Origin: Pseudoalteromonas sp. P1-25
GTDB taxonomy: Bacteria; Pseudomonadota; Gammaproteobacteria; Enterobacterales; Alteromonadaceae
Direction of reading: 5' to 3'
NCBI RefSeq assembly: GCF_001401805.1
Contig: NZ_LKDW01000020.1
Location: 16,246-80,245, forward strand
Length of the DNA stretch: 64,000 nucleotides
Positions 56,594 through 64,000 of the stretch are shown in pieces; position 1 is the stretch's first letter, and the number at the start of each line of letters is the position of its first letter. The notes under the pieces were generated by a model that did no database searches, was not told the origin of the DNA, and was given only the letters and a program-made list of their open reading frames with translations. Position numbers and translations under genes: made by a program.

Positions 56594-58093
56594 ATGACGG
56601 GTAAAACGCTAATTTTTAATTTTGATGGTACCGGGGGCGAGCCTCGCGATGCAGAGCAATTTAGTTCAGATCATTTTAAAGAAGACAGTAGTATTTCTAA
56701 TATTCTTAAGCTGCATTTATTATTAGGCGGCAAGCTCGATGACTCCCCCACCACCCCATTTACAAACCAGCTTAGTTTTTATTATCAAGGTATTGGCACC
56801 AAAGGAAGCCGCCTAAAACGTATTTTAAACCAAACTTTAGCGCCACGTGGTGACGATGTTGCCAGTATTTTAAATCAAGCCATGCGTGATTTTAAAACGC
56901 ATTACCAACTAGGCGATACCCTTTTACTTACCGGTTTTAGCCGGGGCGGCGCACTTGCACGGCGTTTTGCAAAAATCCTAGAGCCTTTAATTAGCGATAA
57001 TGTTTACGTATGTGTATTTGATACCGTGGCCTCAATTGGTTTATCAAAAGTGAGTAAAGCAACACGCGGAGCCCAGCATGTTATTTTTGAAAACCACACC
57101 ATTGCCAAAAATATTTCGCAGGCACTGCACTGCGTAGCACTTGATGAAAAACGCCGCGCATTTGAACCCACCCTAATGAACCATCAAAATAATATTACCG
57201 AGCTTTGGTTTGCAGGGGCGCATTCAGATATTGGCGGTGGTTATTACCGCGATGGCCTAGCTGATATTTGCCTGCGCTATGCGCTTGAATGGTTAATTGA
57301 GCAACCACTTAAAATTAGTTTATTAACCAGCCACGATATTGACTACGAAACCTTATTGCCTGGCAGTAAATTAGTTGACCAAGACGATGTAACCGTAACG
57401 CCCGATCCTCTGGCTTTAAGCCATCAGCAAAATTACTTTTGGTTTAATTCCATTTTTAAATTGGTCGACAGGGAATGTTGTGTACTGATTAATAACGAAG
57501 CAAGCAACCTTGAGCCATTAGTTCACCAAAGCGTGGCTACACGGATTAATAAACTAACCAGTTATCGCCCAGAATCGCTTAAAAAACGTCATTACAAAAT
57601 GAGTTATAACGACGGCACAACATTAAGCTTTGTCGGGTTAAGCCCCCACATTGCACTCGCTAACCAAAATATGAGCGTGCTTGGGATTAATCAAAGCCAA
57701 GATGTAATGGTATTTGCCTCAGAGCAATATAACACCACCGGTTTAATGCTTGAGCAAGGCGCTACGTATCGCTTTACACCTTATCCAAACCAGTTTTGGT
57801 ACGACGATGGCGTAAAGTGTACTGCCAGTGGGTGGCATCGCGATAACGTGCAATTAGGTGTAAAAGAAATCCCCATAGCATTACTTGAACCATTTAGACG
57901 ACTTCCTCGCGCACAATGGTTTTCTTTAGTAGGTGCTATAAATCAAAACGATGAACACCTGTTTGAAATTGCTGGTGGCAGTGACATAAAAGTAGCTAAA
58001 TCCGGTGAGTTTTGTCCCTTTGCCAACGACTTAAGCCGCTTTTACGGCGCTAATGCAGGGAGAATAAAAGTAAAAGTAACCCGCATAAGTTAA
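56594..58093 (+). CDS. DUF2235 alpha/beta hydrolase (Tle1-like)
   Basis: 499 residues. The N-terminal DUF2235 domain carries NFDGTGGEPRD, the nucleophile elbow GFSRGGALAR (Ser116), an aspartate in VFDTVAS (Asp143) and a histidine in FAGAHSDIGGGY (His210). These form a plausible Ser-Asp-His triad as in type VI phospholipase effectors Tle1. The C-terminal part is beta-rich and unassigned. No VgrG, PAAR or other secretion gene is nearby, so it may be an orphan effector or a housekeeping hydrolase. ATG 56594 has AAGGA upstream. Confidence 0.8.
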   Translation: MTGKTLIFNFDGTGGEPRDAEQFSSDHFKEDSSISNILKLHLLLGGKLDDSPTTPFTNQLSFYYQGIGTKGSRLKRILNQTLAPRGDDVASILNQAMRDFKTHYQLGDTLLLTGFSRGGALARRFAKILEPLISDNVYVCVFDTVASIGLSKVSKATRGAQHVIFENHTIAKNISQALHCVALDEKRRAFEPTLMNHQNNITELWFAGAHSDIGGGYYRDGLADICLRYALEWLIEQPLKISLLTSHDIDYETLLPGSKLVDQDDVTVTPDPLALSHQQNYFWFNSIFKLVDRECCVLINNEASNLEPLVHQSVATRINKLTSYRPESLKKRHYKMSYNDGTTLSFVGLSPHIALANQNMSVLGINQSQDVMVFASEQYNTTGLMLEQGATYRFTPYPNQFWYDDGVKCTASGWHRDNVQLGVKEIPIALLEPFRRLPRAQWFSLVGAINQNDEHLFEIAGGSDIKVAKSGEFCPFANDLSRFYGANAGRIKVKVTRIS

Positions 58094-58100
58094 ATGGGCT

Positions 58101-58771
58101 GTAATAGCGCAGCTAGCTGGCGTTTAAAAGCAACGCTTTAACAGAGGTATAAAGTGATTGTTTCACCACAGAGAAGCGAAGGAGAATACCTGGAGAAGTG
58201 ACTAAACGATACGGGTGCTTTCTCTGTGAAGCGCGACGCGCCTCGGTGTACTCGGTGGCGGAATTAATGAGAAGCTGCGCTTCTAACGTGAGCAAGCTCG
58301 ACGTCTATAATTTTCACCTCTCATTTACTCCTCATTCTCTTCTCTTTGTGCGTTTTTGTATTAAAGATCAATTAATCACAAATAAATTTAAAGCCGCTCC
58401 GCTTTTAGAGAAGTAACTAAAATCTTGCGCGAGCAAGCTTCACGCCTACCGACAAACTAACACCGAGGTAAATTACCTTGTAGACGCGCAGCTTGCTGGC
58501 GTTTAAAAGCAACGCTTTTACCTAAGCAGAAAGTGATCGTTTTACCACAGAGAAGCGAAGGAGAATACCCAGAAAAGTAACTTGCATCGCGCGCGAGCAA
58601 GCTTCACGCCTACAAGTTTCACCTCTCATTTACTCCTCATTCTCCTCTCTTTGTGCATTTTTGTATTAAAGATCAACAAATCACAAAGAGGTTTAAACTC
58701 TACAAGCGCGATATAAAATCGCGTCCATAAGCAGAGCTTAATGACTCCTGTAGACGCACAGCTTGCTGGCG
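58101..58771. repeat. REP-type palindrome cluster with long direct repeats
   Basis: The 715-base gap between the DUF2235 and eat genes is repeats. REP-like units GTAGACGCGCAGCTTGCTGG-CG lie at 58101, 58480 and 58750; inverted partners GCGCGAGCAAGCTTCACGCC-TAC lie at 58427 and 58591. Between them, ACCACAGAGAAGCGAAGGAG-type and CTCTCATTTACTCCTCATTC-type segments occur twice (the latter at about 58312-58381 and 58617-58687). The first 200 bases recur at 63802-64000. No gene is believed here. Confidence 0.8.
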
Positions 58772-58808
58772 TTTTAAAAGCAACGCTTTTACCCTCGTGT
58801 TAACCCAT

Positions 58809-60212
58809 TTAGTTTGAGGCGGCTAAGTCTGCTTCAGCATCGGCTAGCATTGCAAATTCTTCATCTGCATTTTTAGCTACCAAATGTTTTGAGCTGTACC
58901 CAAAGTAATAAGCTGCCCCAATCACAAAGAGCACGACTGTATACAAAAATGCACGAGGGTCAAACGCATACACACCCGTTAATGCAATAAGCGATAACAC
59001 TAACGCAATACCCGATGTAACCACGCCACCTGGCGTTTTATAAGGGCGGGCTAAATTAGGTTGCTTAATACGTAGCATAATATGGCTCAGCGCCATTAAT
59101 GCATACGATACCGTTGCACCTACCACCGCCATGGCTAGCATTAAATCGCCCTCGCCACTCAGTGATGCAATAAAACCAAATATAGCGGGTACAATCAACG
59201 CACGTGCGGGGACTTTACGCGCTGTAGTAATTGATAACGAACGCGGTAAATAACCCGCACGCGAAAGCGCAAACACTAAACGGCTATAACCATAAATAAT
59301 CGAAAAGAACGAGGCAACTAGACCCGCTAACCCTAAAATATTCACTACAGTCGCTAAGCTTGTATTACCCGTTACATTAAGCGCATCTACTAGCGGTACA
59401 GCACTTGAGCCCATAGCTTGTGCACCGCCCGCGCCAGGCACTAATACAACAACCAGTAGTGCTGTAAATAATAAAAATAACATAGCGCCAATAATGCCTT
59501 TAGGTACATCTTTAGCTGGGTTTTTCGCTTCCTCGGCTGCAAGCGGTACGCCTTCTACTGCTAAAAATAACCACATAGCAAAAGGAAGCGCAGCCCACAC
59601 ACCATACCAACCAAGCGGTAAAAATTCATTTGCGCCTGTAGCATTGGTTACCGCCACATCGAACAAATTAGCCGCATCAAAATTAGCAATTAACGCCACG
59701 GCGGTGGCAATAATTGCCAGTACAGCCAGGCCACTAATCACCATCATCACTTTTAACGCTTCACCCACACCCGCTAAGTGAATTCCCACAAAGGTTAAAT
59801 AAAACAGTGCATATACCCACGGGCCATTAAACCCTGTTAATGCCTCAACCGCCGAGCCAATAAATATAACAATAGCAGCAGGTGCTAATGCATATTCAAT
59901 CAATACCGCAAGACCGGTTAAATAACCCCCTGCAGGCCCCATTGCTTGGCGCGCAAAACTGTAACCACCACCCGCCGCAGGAATAGCGGCCGACATTTCA
60001 GCAAGCGATAGCACTAGTGTTAAATACATTATTGCCATTAACACGGCAGCAATTGCAAAGCCGCCCCAACCGGCTTCTGCTATACCAAAATTCCAACCCG
60101 CAAAATCTCCCGAAATTACATACGATACCCCAAGCCCTGCAAGCAATAACCAACCCGCTGTGCCACTTTTTAACTGCCTTTGTGCAAGATACTCTTTATT
60201 GTTATTAGACAT
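58809..60212 (-). CDS. eat: ethanolamine permease
   Basis: 467 residues with about twelve transmembrane helices, an APC-superfamily transporter. The segments SGDFAGWNFGIAEAGWGGF, AAGGGYSFARQAMGPAGGY and AVEGVPLAAEEAKNPAKD are those of the ethanolamine permease subfamily. It follows eutC by 21 bases and imports the substrate for EutBC. ATG 60212 has AGAGGT upstream. Confidence 0.93.
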   Translation of the reverse strand: MSNNNKEYLAQRQLKSGTAGWLLLAGLGVSYVISGDFAGWNFGIAEAGWGGFAIAAVLMAIMYLTLVLSLAEMSAAIPAAGGGYSFARQAMGPAGGYLTGLAVLIEYALAPAAIVIFIGSAVEALTGFNGPWVYALFYLTFVGIHLAGVGEALKVMMVISGLAVLAIIATAVALIANFDAANLFDVAVTNATGANEFLPLGWYGVWAALPFAMWLFLAVEGVPLAAEEAKNPAKDVPKGIIGAMLFLLFTALLVVVLVPGAGGAQAMGSSAVPLVDALNVTGNTSLATVVNILGLAGLVASFFSIIYGYSRLVFALSRAGYLPRSLSITTARKVPARALIVPAIFGFIASLSGEGDLMLAMAVVGATVSYALMALSHIMLRIKQPNLARPYKTPGGVVTSGIALVLSLIALTGVYAFDPRAFLYTVVLFVIGAAYYFGYSSKHLVAKNADEEFAMLADAEADLAASN

Positions 60213-60233
60213 TTTGACCTCTTTTTTATGGTT

Positions 60234-61103
60234 TTATTCCGCGATTAAAAAATTAGTGGTTTGAACCTGGTGCTCTATCACATCATCCTGTGTTCGGTCT
60301 TTTAAATTAACCCCTGTAAGCCCGCACTTTTTTGCCTCTTGCAATAAATATACGGCTCTTCGGGCTGCCTCAAAGTAGCTAAGCCCTGCGGGGCGAATAT
60401 TCGAAATACAATTACGACACGCATCATTTAGCCCCGTTTTTGGCGCCCACGTTAAATAAAGGCCCAGGCTGTCGGGGGAGCTAAGCCCAGGGCGCTCCCC
60501 AATTAATACCATTACAACCTGCGCATTCAGCAGCTCGCCAATATCGTCACCAATTGCCACGCGGCCTTGCATTACTAAGGTAATTGGCGCAATTTTGTAA
60601 GGTGATGGCTCAGTGGGAAGCTGCTTTAAAAGCTCGGTTATAAATGGCGCGGCGTTTTTTTGTACCGCCAACGACGAAAGCCCATCAACGACTACAATAG
60701 CTAAATCATACTGCGCTTGTGCGCTGCTTTGCATCGTGTTTAAAAGAGTGTTTCGCCCTGCTTCGTTTAGCTTTCGACCTAAATCGGGGCGCTGCAAATA
60801 CGTAACACGATCGGCAGCTTCGCTTTGTACATTTAAAGGTTTACCTAAATCACACAGCCCATTAATAGTGCTCAGTGATTTTGTCATTTCGTCAATGTCT
60901 AACGGAAAGTTAACCGCATCGCGCGCTTGAGCATGCGATAGCTGAAACGCTAACATTTCAGATGTCGGTAAACTAATACCTGCGCGGCCAAGGCCTATTC
61001 GCGCATCCGTAAAACGACGTAAATCACGCCATGGGTTTTCTACCACTTTACCGTTACTTTTATAATTACGTGTTTTTATATTTATAGGCTTTACAGATTT
61101 CAT
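60234..61103 (-). CDS. eutC: ethanolamine ammonia-lyase small subunit
   Basis: 289 residues. Family marks are NPWRDLRRFTDARIGLGRAG, VVVDGLSSLAVQ, GERPGLSSPDSLGLYLTW and NCISNIRPAGLSYFEAARR. EutC completes the adenosylcobalamin-binding site with EutB. Its ATG overlaps the eutB stop by one base (TAATG), coupling the two subunits. Confidence 0.97.
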   Translation of the reverse strand: MKSVKPINIKTRNYKSNGKVVENPWRDLRRFTDARIGLGRAGISLPTSEMLAFQLSHAQARDAVNFPLDIDEMTKSLSTINGLCDLGKPLNVQSEAADRVTYLQRPDLGRKLNEAGRNTLLNTMQSSAQAQYDLAIVVVDGLSSLAVQKNAAPFITELLKQLPTEPSPYKIAPITLVMQGRVAIGDDIGELLNAQVVMVLIGERPGLSSPDSLGLYLTWAPKTGLNDACRNCISNIRPAGLSYFEAARRAVYLLQEAKKCGLTGVNLKDRTQDDVIEHQVQTTNFLIAE

Positions 61104-62506
61104 TACATCCCTCCTTGCACAGCCTTTAAAGGCGAAGCAAAGGCACTTGGTAAGGTATTTGATAAAATGGACTCGGCAGTATTTTCCATAATTTTCATCC
61201 TACTTAGCCAGGCTTCAAACTCAGGGGCGGGACGCGAACCTAAAACACGTCGCACATAGAGCGCATCATGAAACGAGGTGGTTTGGTAGTTAAGCATAAT
61301 GTCGTCAGAACCTGGTATGCCCATCACAAACGAGCAACCCGCAACGCCAAGTAAGGTGAGTAAGTTATCCATATCGTTTTGGTCGGCCTCGGCGTGGTTG
61401 GTGTAACACACATCGCACCCCATAGGTATGCCTAAAAGCTTGGCACAAAAATGATCTTCAAGCCCTGCGCGGGTAATTTCTTTGCCATCAAATAAATACT
61501 CAGGGCCAATAAAGCCGACAACGGTATTAACTAATAAAGGGTCAAACTTACGTGCTACAGCATACGCCCGTGCCTCGCAAGTTTGTTGGTCAAGCCCATG
61601 GTGCGCATTGGCCGAAAGCGAGCTGCCTTGCCCGGTTTCAAAATACATTACATTATTGCCAACCGTGCCACGCTTTAAGCTCAGCGCAGCATCTTGCGCT
61701 TCAGCTAATGTATTCAAATTAAAACCAAAGCTTGAATTTGTAGCCTCTGTACCGCCAATTGACTGAAAAACCAAGTCCACCGGTGCCCCCGCTTCTATGC
61801 ATTCTATGGTATTAGTTACATGGGTAAGCACACAGCTTTGAGTTGGAATTTCGTATTTCTGAATTACATCATCCATTAGCTTCATCAGCTTTATGGCTTG
61901 AGCTACGTTATCGGTGGCAGGGTTAATACCTATAACCGCATCGCCATTGCCGTATAAAAGGCCATCGAGCATGCATGCAGCAATACCGTTTATGTCATCA
62001 GTTGGGTGGTTAGGTTGCAAACGTGTTGATAAATGCCCTGGCAAACCTATGGTATTTCTAAACGCACTTTTTACGTGGCACTTTTTGGCAACGAGGATAA
62101 GATCTTGATTACGCATTATTTTACTTACCGCAGCGGCCATTTCAGGGGTAATAGCTTGCCTAACACTTGCAAGTACAGTAGGTGTTGCATAGTCACTTAA
62201 TAACCAGTTTCTAAAATCCCCCACGGTTAAGTGCGAGATAAGTTTAAAGGCGTTTGCATCGTGCTCATCAATTATTAAGCGTGTAATTTCGTCTTGTTCG
62301 TAGGGAATAAGCACATCGTTTAAAAATGTTTTAAGCGGCACTTCGGCCAAGGTCATTTGTGCTACTGCGCGTTCTTGTGCCGATTGTGCAATAACCCCCG
62401 CTAGTCTATCACCTGAGCGCTGTGGCGTAGCTTTAGCCATTAATTGCGCTAAGCTCTTGAATTGATATGTTTGTGTACCTAACGTATAACTATATCCATG
62501 TGCCAT
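61103..62506 (-). CDS. eutB: ethanolamine ammonia-lyase large subunit
   Basis: 467 residues. TIM-barrel catalytic subunit converting ethanolamine to acetaldehyde and ammonia through a cobalamin-dependent radical. Typical segments are LPGHLSTRLQPNHPTDD, YGNGDAVIGINPATDN, FETGQGSSLSANAHHGLDQQ and GIPGSDDIMLNYQTTSFHD. GGAG precedes ATG 62506. No eutA reactivase, eutDEG or shell genes are nearby, so acetaldehyde must be handled elsewhere. Confidence 0.98.
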   Translation of the reverse strand: MAHGYSYTLGTQTYQFKSLAQLMAKATPQRSGDRLAGVIAQSAQERAVAQMTLAEVPLKTFLNDVLIPYEQDEITRLIIDEHDANAFKLISHLTVGDFRNWLLSDYATPTVLASVRQAITPEMAAAVSKIMRNQDLILVAKKCHVKSAFRNTIGLPGHLSTRLQPNHPTDDINGIAACMLDGLLYGNGDAVIGINPATDNVAQAIKLMKLMDDVIQKYEIPTQSCVLTHVTNTIECIEAGAPVDLVFQSIGGTEATNSSFGFNLNTLAEAQDAALSLKRGTVGNNVMYFETGQGSSLSANAHHGLDQQTCEARAYAVARKFDPLLVNTVVGFIGPEYLFDGKEITRAGLEDHFCAKLLGIPMGCDVCYTNHAEADQNDMDNLLTLLGVAGCSFVMGIPGSDDIMLNYQTTSFHDALYVRRVLGSRPAPEFEAWLSRMKIMENTAESILSNTLPSAFASPLKAVQGGM

Positions 62507-62658
62507 GATTTACTCCGTATAACTAATATTTAAAACCTTGGTATAGGGCTTGCGTTATATTAGCTATAAATCAATTTTGAATAGTTACAAGAGAGCTTAA
62601 TTTATACCAAGTGACTATCGAATTTTGGCAAATCATCTTTTATTATTGTATTTCAGCA

Positions 62659-62674
62659 AGTTACAAATGTAACT
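62659..62674. promoter_or_regulatory. palindromic operator between eutB and the AraC gene
   Basis: AGTTACAAATGTAACT is a perfect 7-2-7 palindrome in the divergent 219-base region, followed by TTTGTCACA. A likely binding site for the adjacent regulator or another dimeric factor. Confidence 0.45.
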
Positions 62675-62725
62675 TTGTCACATACGTAAACTAAATTTTA
62701 TTTACTTTAAAAGAGCATCACCGAT

Positions 62726-63694
62726 ATGGCGCAGCAAGGCAGCAACTATGCACCACAAAAGAGCAAGGTATTCACCCACGATATTGACGAGCAAGCACAT
62801 AACCTTACTCAATGGCAGCAAAAGTATGACCAAGTAAGCGATGGCGGATTTTTTGGTTGCATAGAAGGCGTTAATTACAGCGGTATCCATGCGTTTAAAG
62901 AGTACACCGAACGCGCACTGCGACAACAATGCAACATAGCACCTAACTCTATTTGGCTGGGTATACCGAGTCAGTCTCAGCAAAGTAAAATTAATGGTCT
63001 TGATGTGGCAAGCAATCAGTTTATGTGCCGCACAAGCAATAGCGACTTTGAACTAATTACCCCTGAGCAATTTGATATTTACGGTTTGGTTATTAACTGG
63101 CATTCCATTGAATATATGGCGCAGTTACAGGGCGTTACAATTAAAAACCTTTCATCAACACAATCTGCTCGTTTGTCGGTAAGCGACTCATCACTTAAAA
63201 CAGCAAGGCAAATAATTAATACTATGGCAACTGGCACTGGCTTTGGGCTAAAACCAGAATCCCAACAAGATATGCTTAATATGCTAGCACTACACTTATT
63301 ACAAGCCGATAACCCGCAGCAAAGCATTGCCCCAAGTTACAAACACCGTAAAGCAGTGGTCGATAAAGTAAAAGAGTACGTGGCAGCCAACCCCCAAAAA
63401 ACAATTACCATAACCGAACTTTGTGAGCTTACTTTTGTTAGTAGGCGTACATTGCAATACAGTTTCGAAAGCATATTAGGTATTAACCCACTTAAGTTTT
63501 TGCGTTTAACCCGTTTAAATAGCGTAAGGCGAGCACTTAAAACGGTTGGCCAAACCAAGCCAATATCCGTTATAGCAGCCAATTGGGGATTTTGGCATGC
63601 AGGGCAATTCACTAAAGACTACACGCAATTATTTGGCGAAAATCCCTCTCAAACCATCGCCAATAATTTGAAAGAGGCAACCTTTGAGTATTAA
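62726..63694 (+). CDS. AraC-family regulator of the ethanolamine genes (EutR-like)
   Basis: 322 residues. An N-terminal effector domain of the type seen in EutR-like proteins, and a C-terminal AraC double helix-turn-helix (ITITELCELTFVSRRTLQYS, then INPLKFLRLTRLNSVRRAL and VIAANWGFWHAGQFTKDY). It is divergent from eutB-eutC-eat and probably activates them in response to ethanolamine and cobalamin, as EutR does. The ribosome site is weak. Confidence 0.9.
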   Translation: MAQQGSNYAPQKSKVFTHDIDEQAHNLTQWQQKYDQVSDGGFFGCIEGVNYSGIHAFKEYTERALRQQCNIAPNSIWLGIPSQSQQSKINGLDVASNQFMCRTSNSDFELITPEQFDIYGLVINWHSIEYMAQLQGVTIKNLSSTQSARLSVSDSSLKTARQIINTMATGTGFGLKPESQQDMLNMLALHLLQADNPQQSIAPSYKHRKAVVDKVKEYVAANPQKTITITELCELTFVSRRTLQYSFESILGINPLKFLRLTRLNSVRRALKTVGQTKPISVIAANWGFWHAGQFTKDYTQLFGENPSQTIANNLKEATFEY

Positions 63695-63744
63695 ATGCGG
63701 CAAAGCTCACATCACAACCCCCTACCTACAAAATTAACACCGAA

Positions 63745-64000
63745 GTAAGCAAGCTTCACGCCTACCGACAAACTAACACCGAGGTAAATTACCCTGTAGA
63801 CGCGCAGCTTGCTGGCGTTTTAAAAGCAACGCTTTAACCTAGGTATAAAGTGATTGTTTCACCACCGAGAAGCGAAGGAGAGTACCTGGAGAAGTGACTA
63901 AACGATGAGGGTGCTTTCTCTGTGTAGCGCGAAGCGCCTCGGTGTACTCGGTGGTGGAATTAATGAGAAGCTGCGCTTCTAACGTGAGCAAGCTCGACGT
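63745..64000. repeat. REP-containing repeat, second copy, cut by the window end
   Basis: The 306-base end of the window has no gene. It carries an inverted REP (ending 63765), a forward REP (63796-63817) and a stretch (63802-64000) about 95 percent identical to 58107-58302. Confidence 0.8.

Noticed and set aside
58198..58416. 72-codon frame inside the repeat cluster
   Set aside because: Lies entirely in REP-containing repeats; composition is that of the repeat.
62702..62983. 93-codon minus-strand frame in the eut divergent region
   Set aside because: Antisense to the start of the AraC gene, whose frame is clearly conserved.

Overview
The window looks like chromosome of a marine gammaproteobacterium of the order Alteromonadales, most likely Pseudoalteromonas or a close relative. 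The reasons are the AT-leaning composition, the gene order ndk-rlmN-pilW-rodZ-ispG-hisS-yfgM-bamB-der, two large TonB-dependent receptors, and many short palindromic intergenic repeats. This placement is inferred from gene content, not from a marker-gene comparison. No rRNA, tRNA, CRISPR array, intact insertion sequence or prophage was seen.

Layout. 1-8.1 kb: the end of a GGDEF-EAL protein, a membrane methyltransferase, a TonB receptor, a soluble PAS-PAS chemoreceptor of BdlA type, and a ferredoxin-TrhP pair for tRNA wobble-uridine hydroxylation. The pair has a good FNR-like site placed as in a class II activated promoter. 8.2-19.2 kb: the conserved core block ndk to der, interrupted between ispG and hisS by a 262-bp inverted-repeat element. 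19.2-26.2 kb: a tightly coupled four-gene operon behind a strong Fur box (large lipoprotein, TonB receptor, 76-residue secreted protein, di-haem cytochrome c peroxidase). 26.6-34.4 kb: small metabolic and hypothetical genes, a DUF885 metallopeptidase, a DASH-type cryptochrome, the divergent yeiH/LysR pair and a thioredoxin-like protein lacking its second cysteine. 34.5-39.7 kb: a second compact operon (lamin-tail/CotH kinase lipoprotein, VTC-type polyphosphate polymerase domain, DUF4956 membrane protein, phosphate-selective-type porin).

40-44 kb is accessory in character: gene-poor, with an SDR gene and a YdhR/LysR divergent pair lying between two copies of a 65-bp stem-loop repeat. 44.4-58.1 kb: anmK, a GNAT acetyltransferase, a curA-gst pair, a membrane chemoreceptor, a YkgJ protein, a RecQ-family helicase, NDH-2, an anchored ankyrin-like protein and a DUF2235 (Tle1-like) hydrolase. 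58.1-64 kb: a short ethanolamine module (permease, eutC, eutB, AraC regulator) bracketed by near-identical copies of a roughly 200-bp REP-containing repeat.

The best candidates for an undescribed system are the Fur-controlled receptor/di-haem peroxidase operon and the CotH-VTC-DUF4956-porin operon. The most testable regulatory prediction is FNR control of trhP. The repeats are also informative: one family supplies the stop codon of its neighbouring gene at two separate loci.
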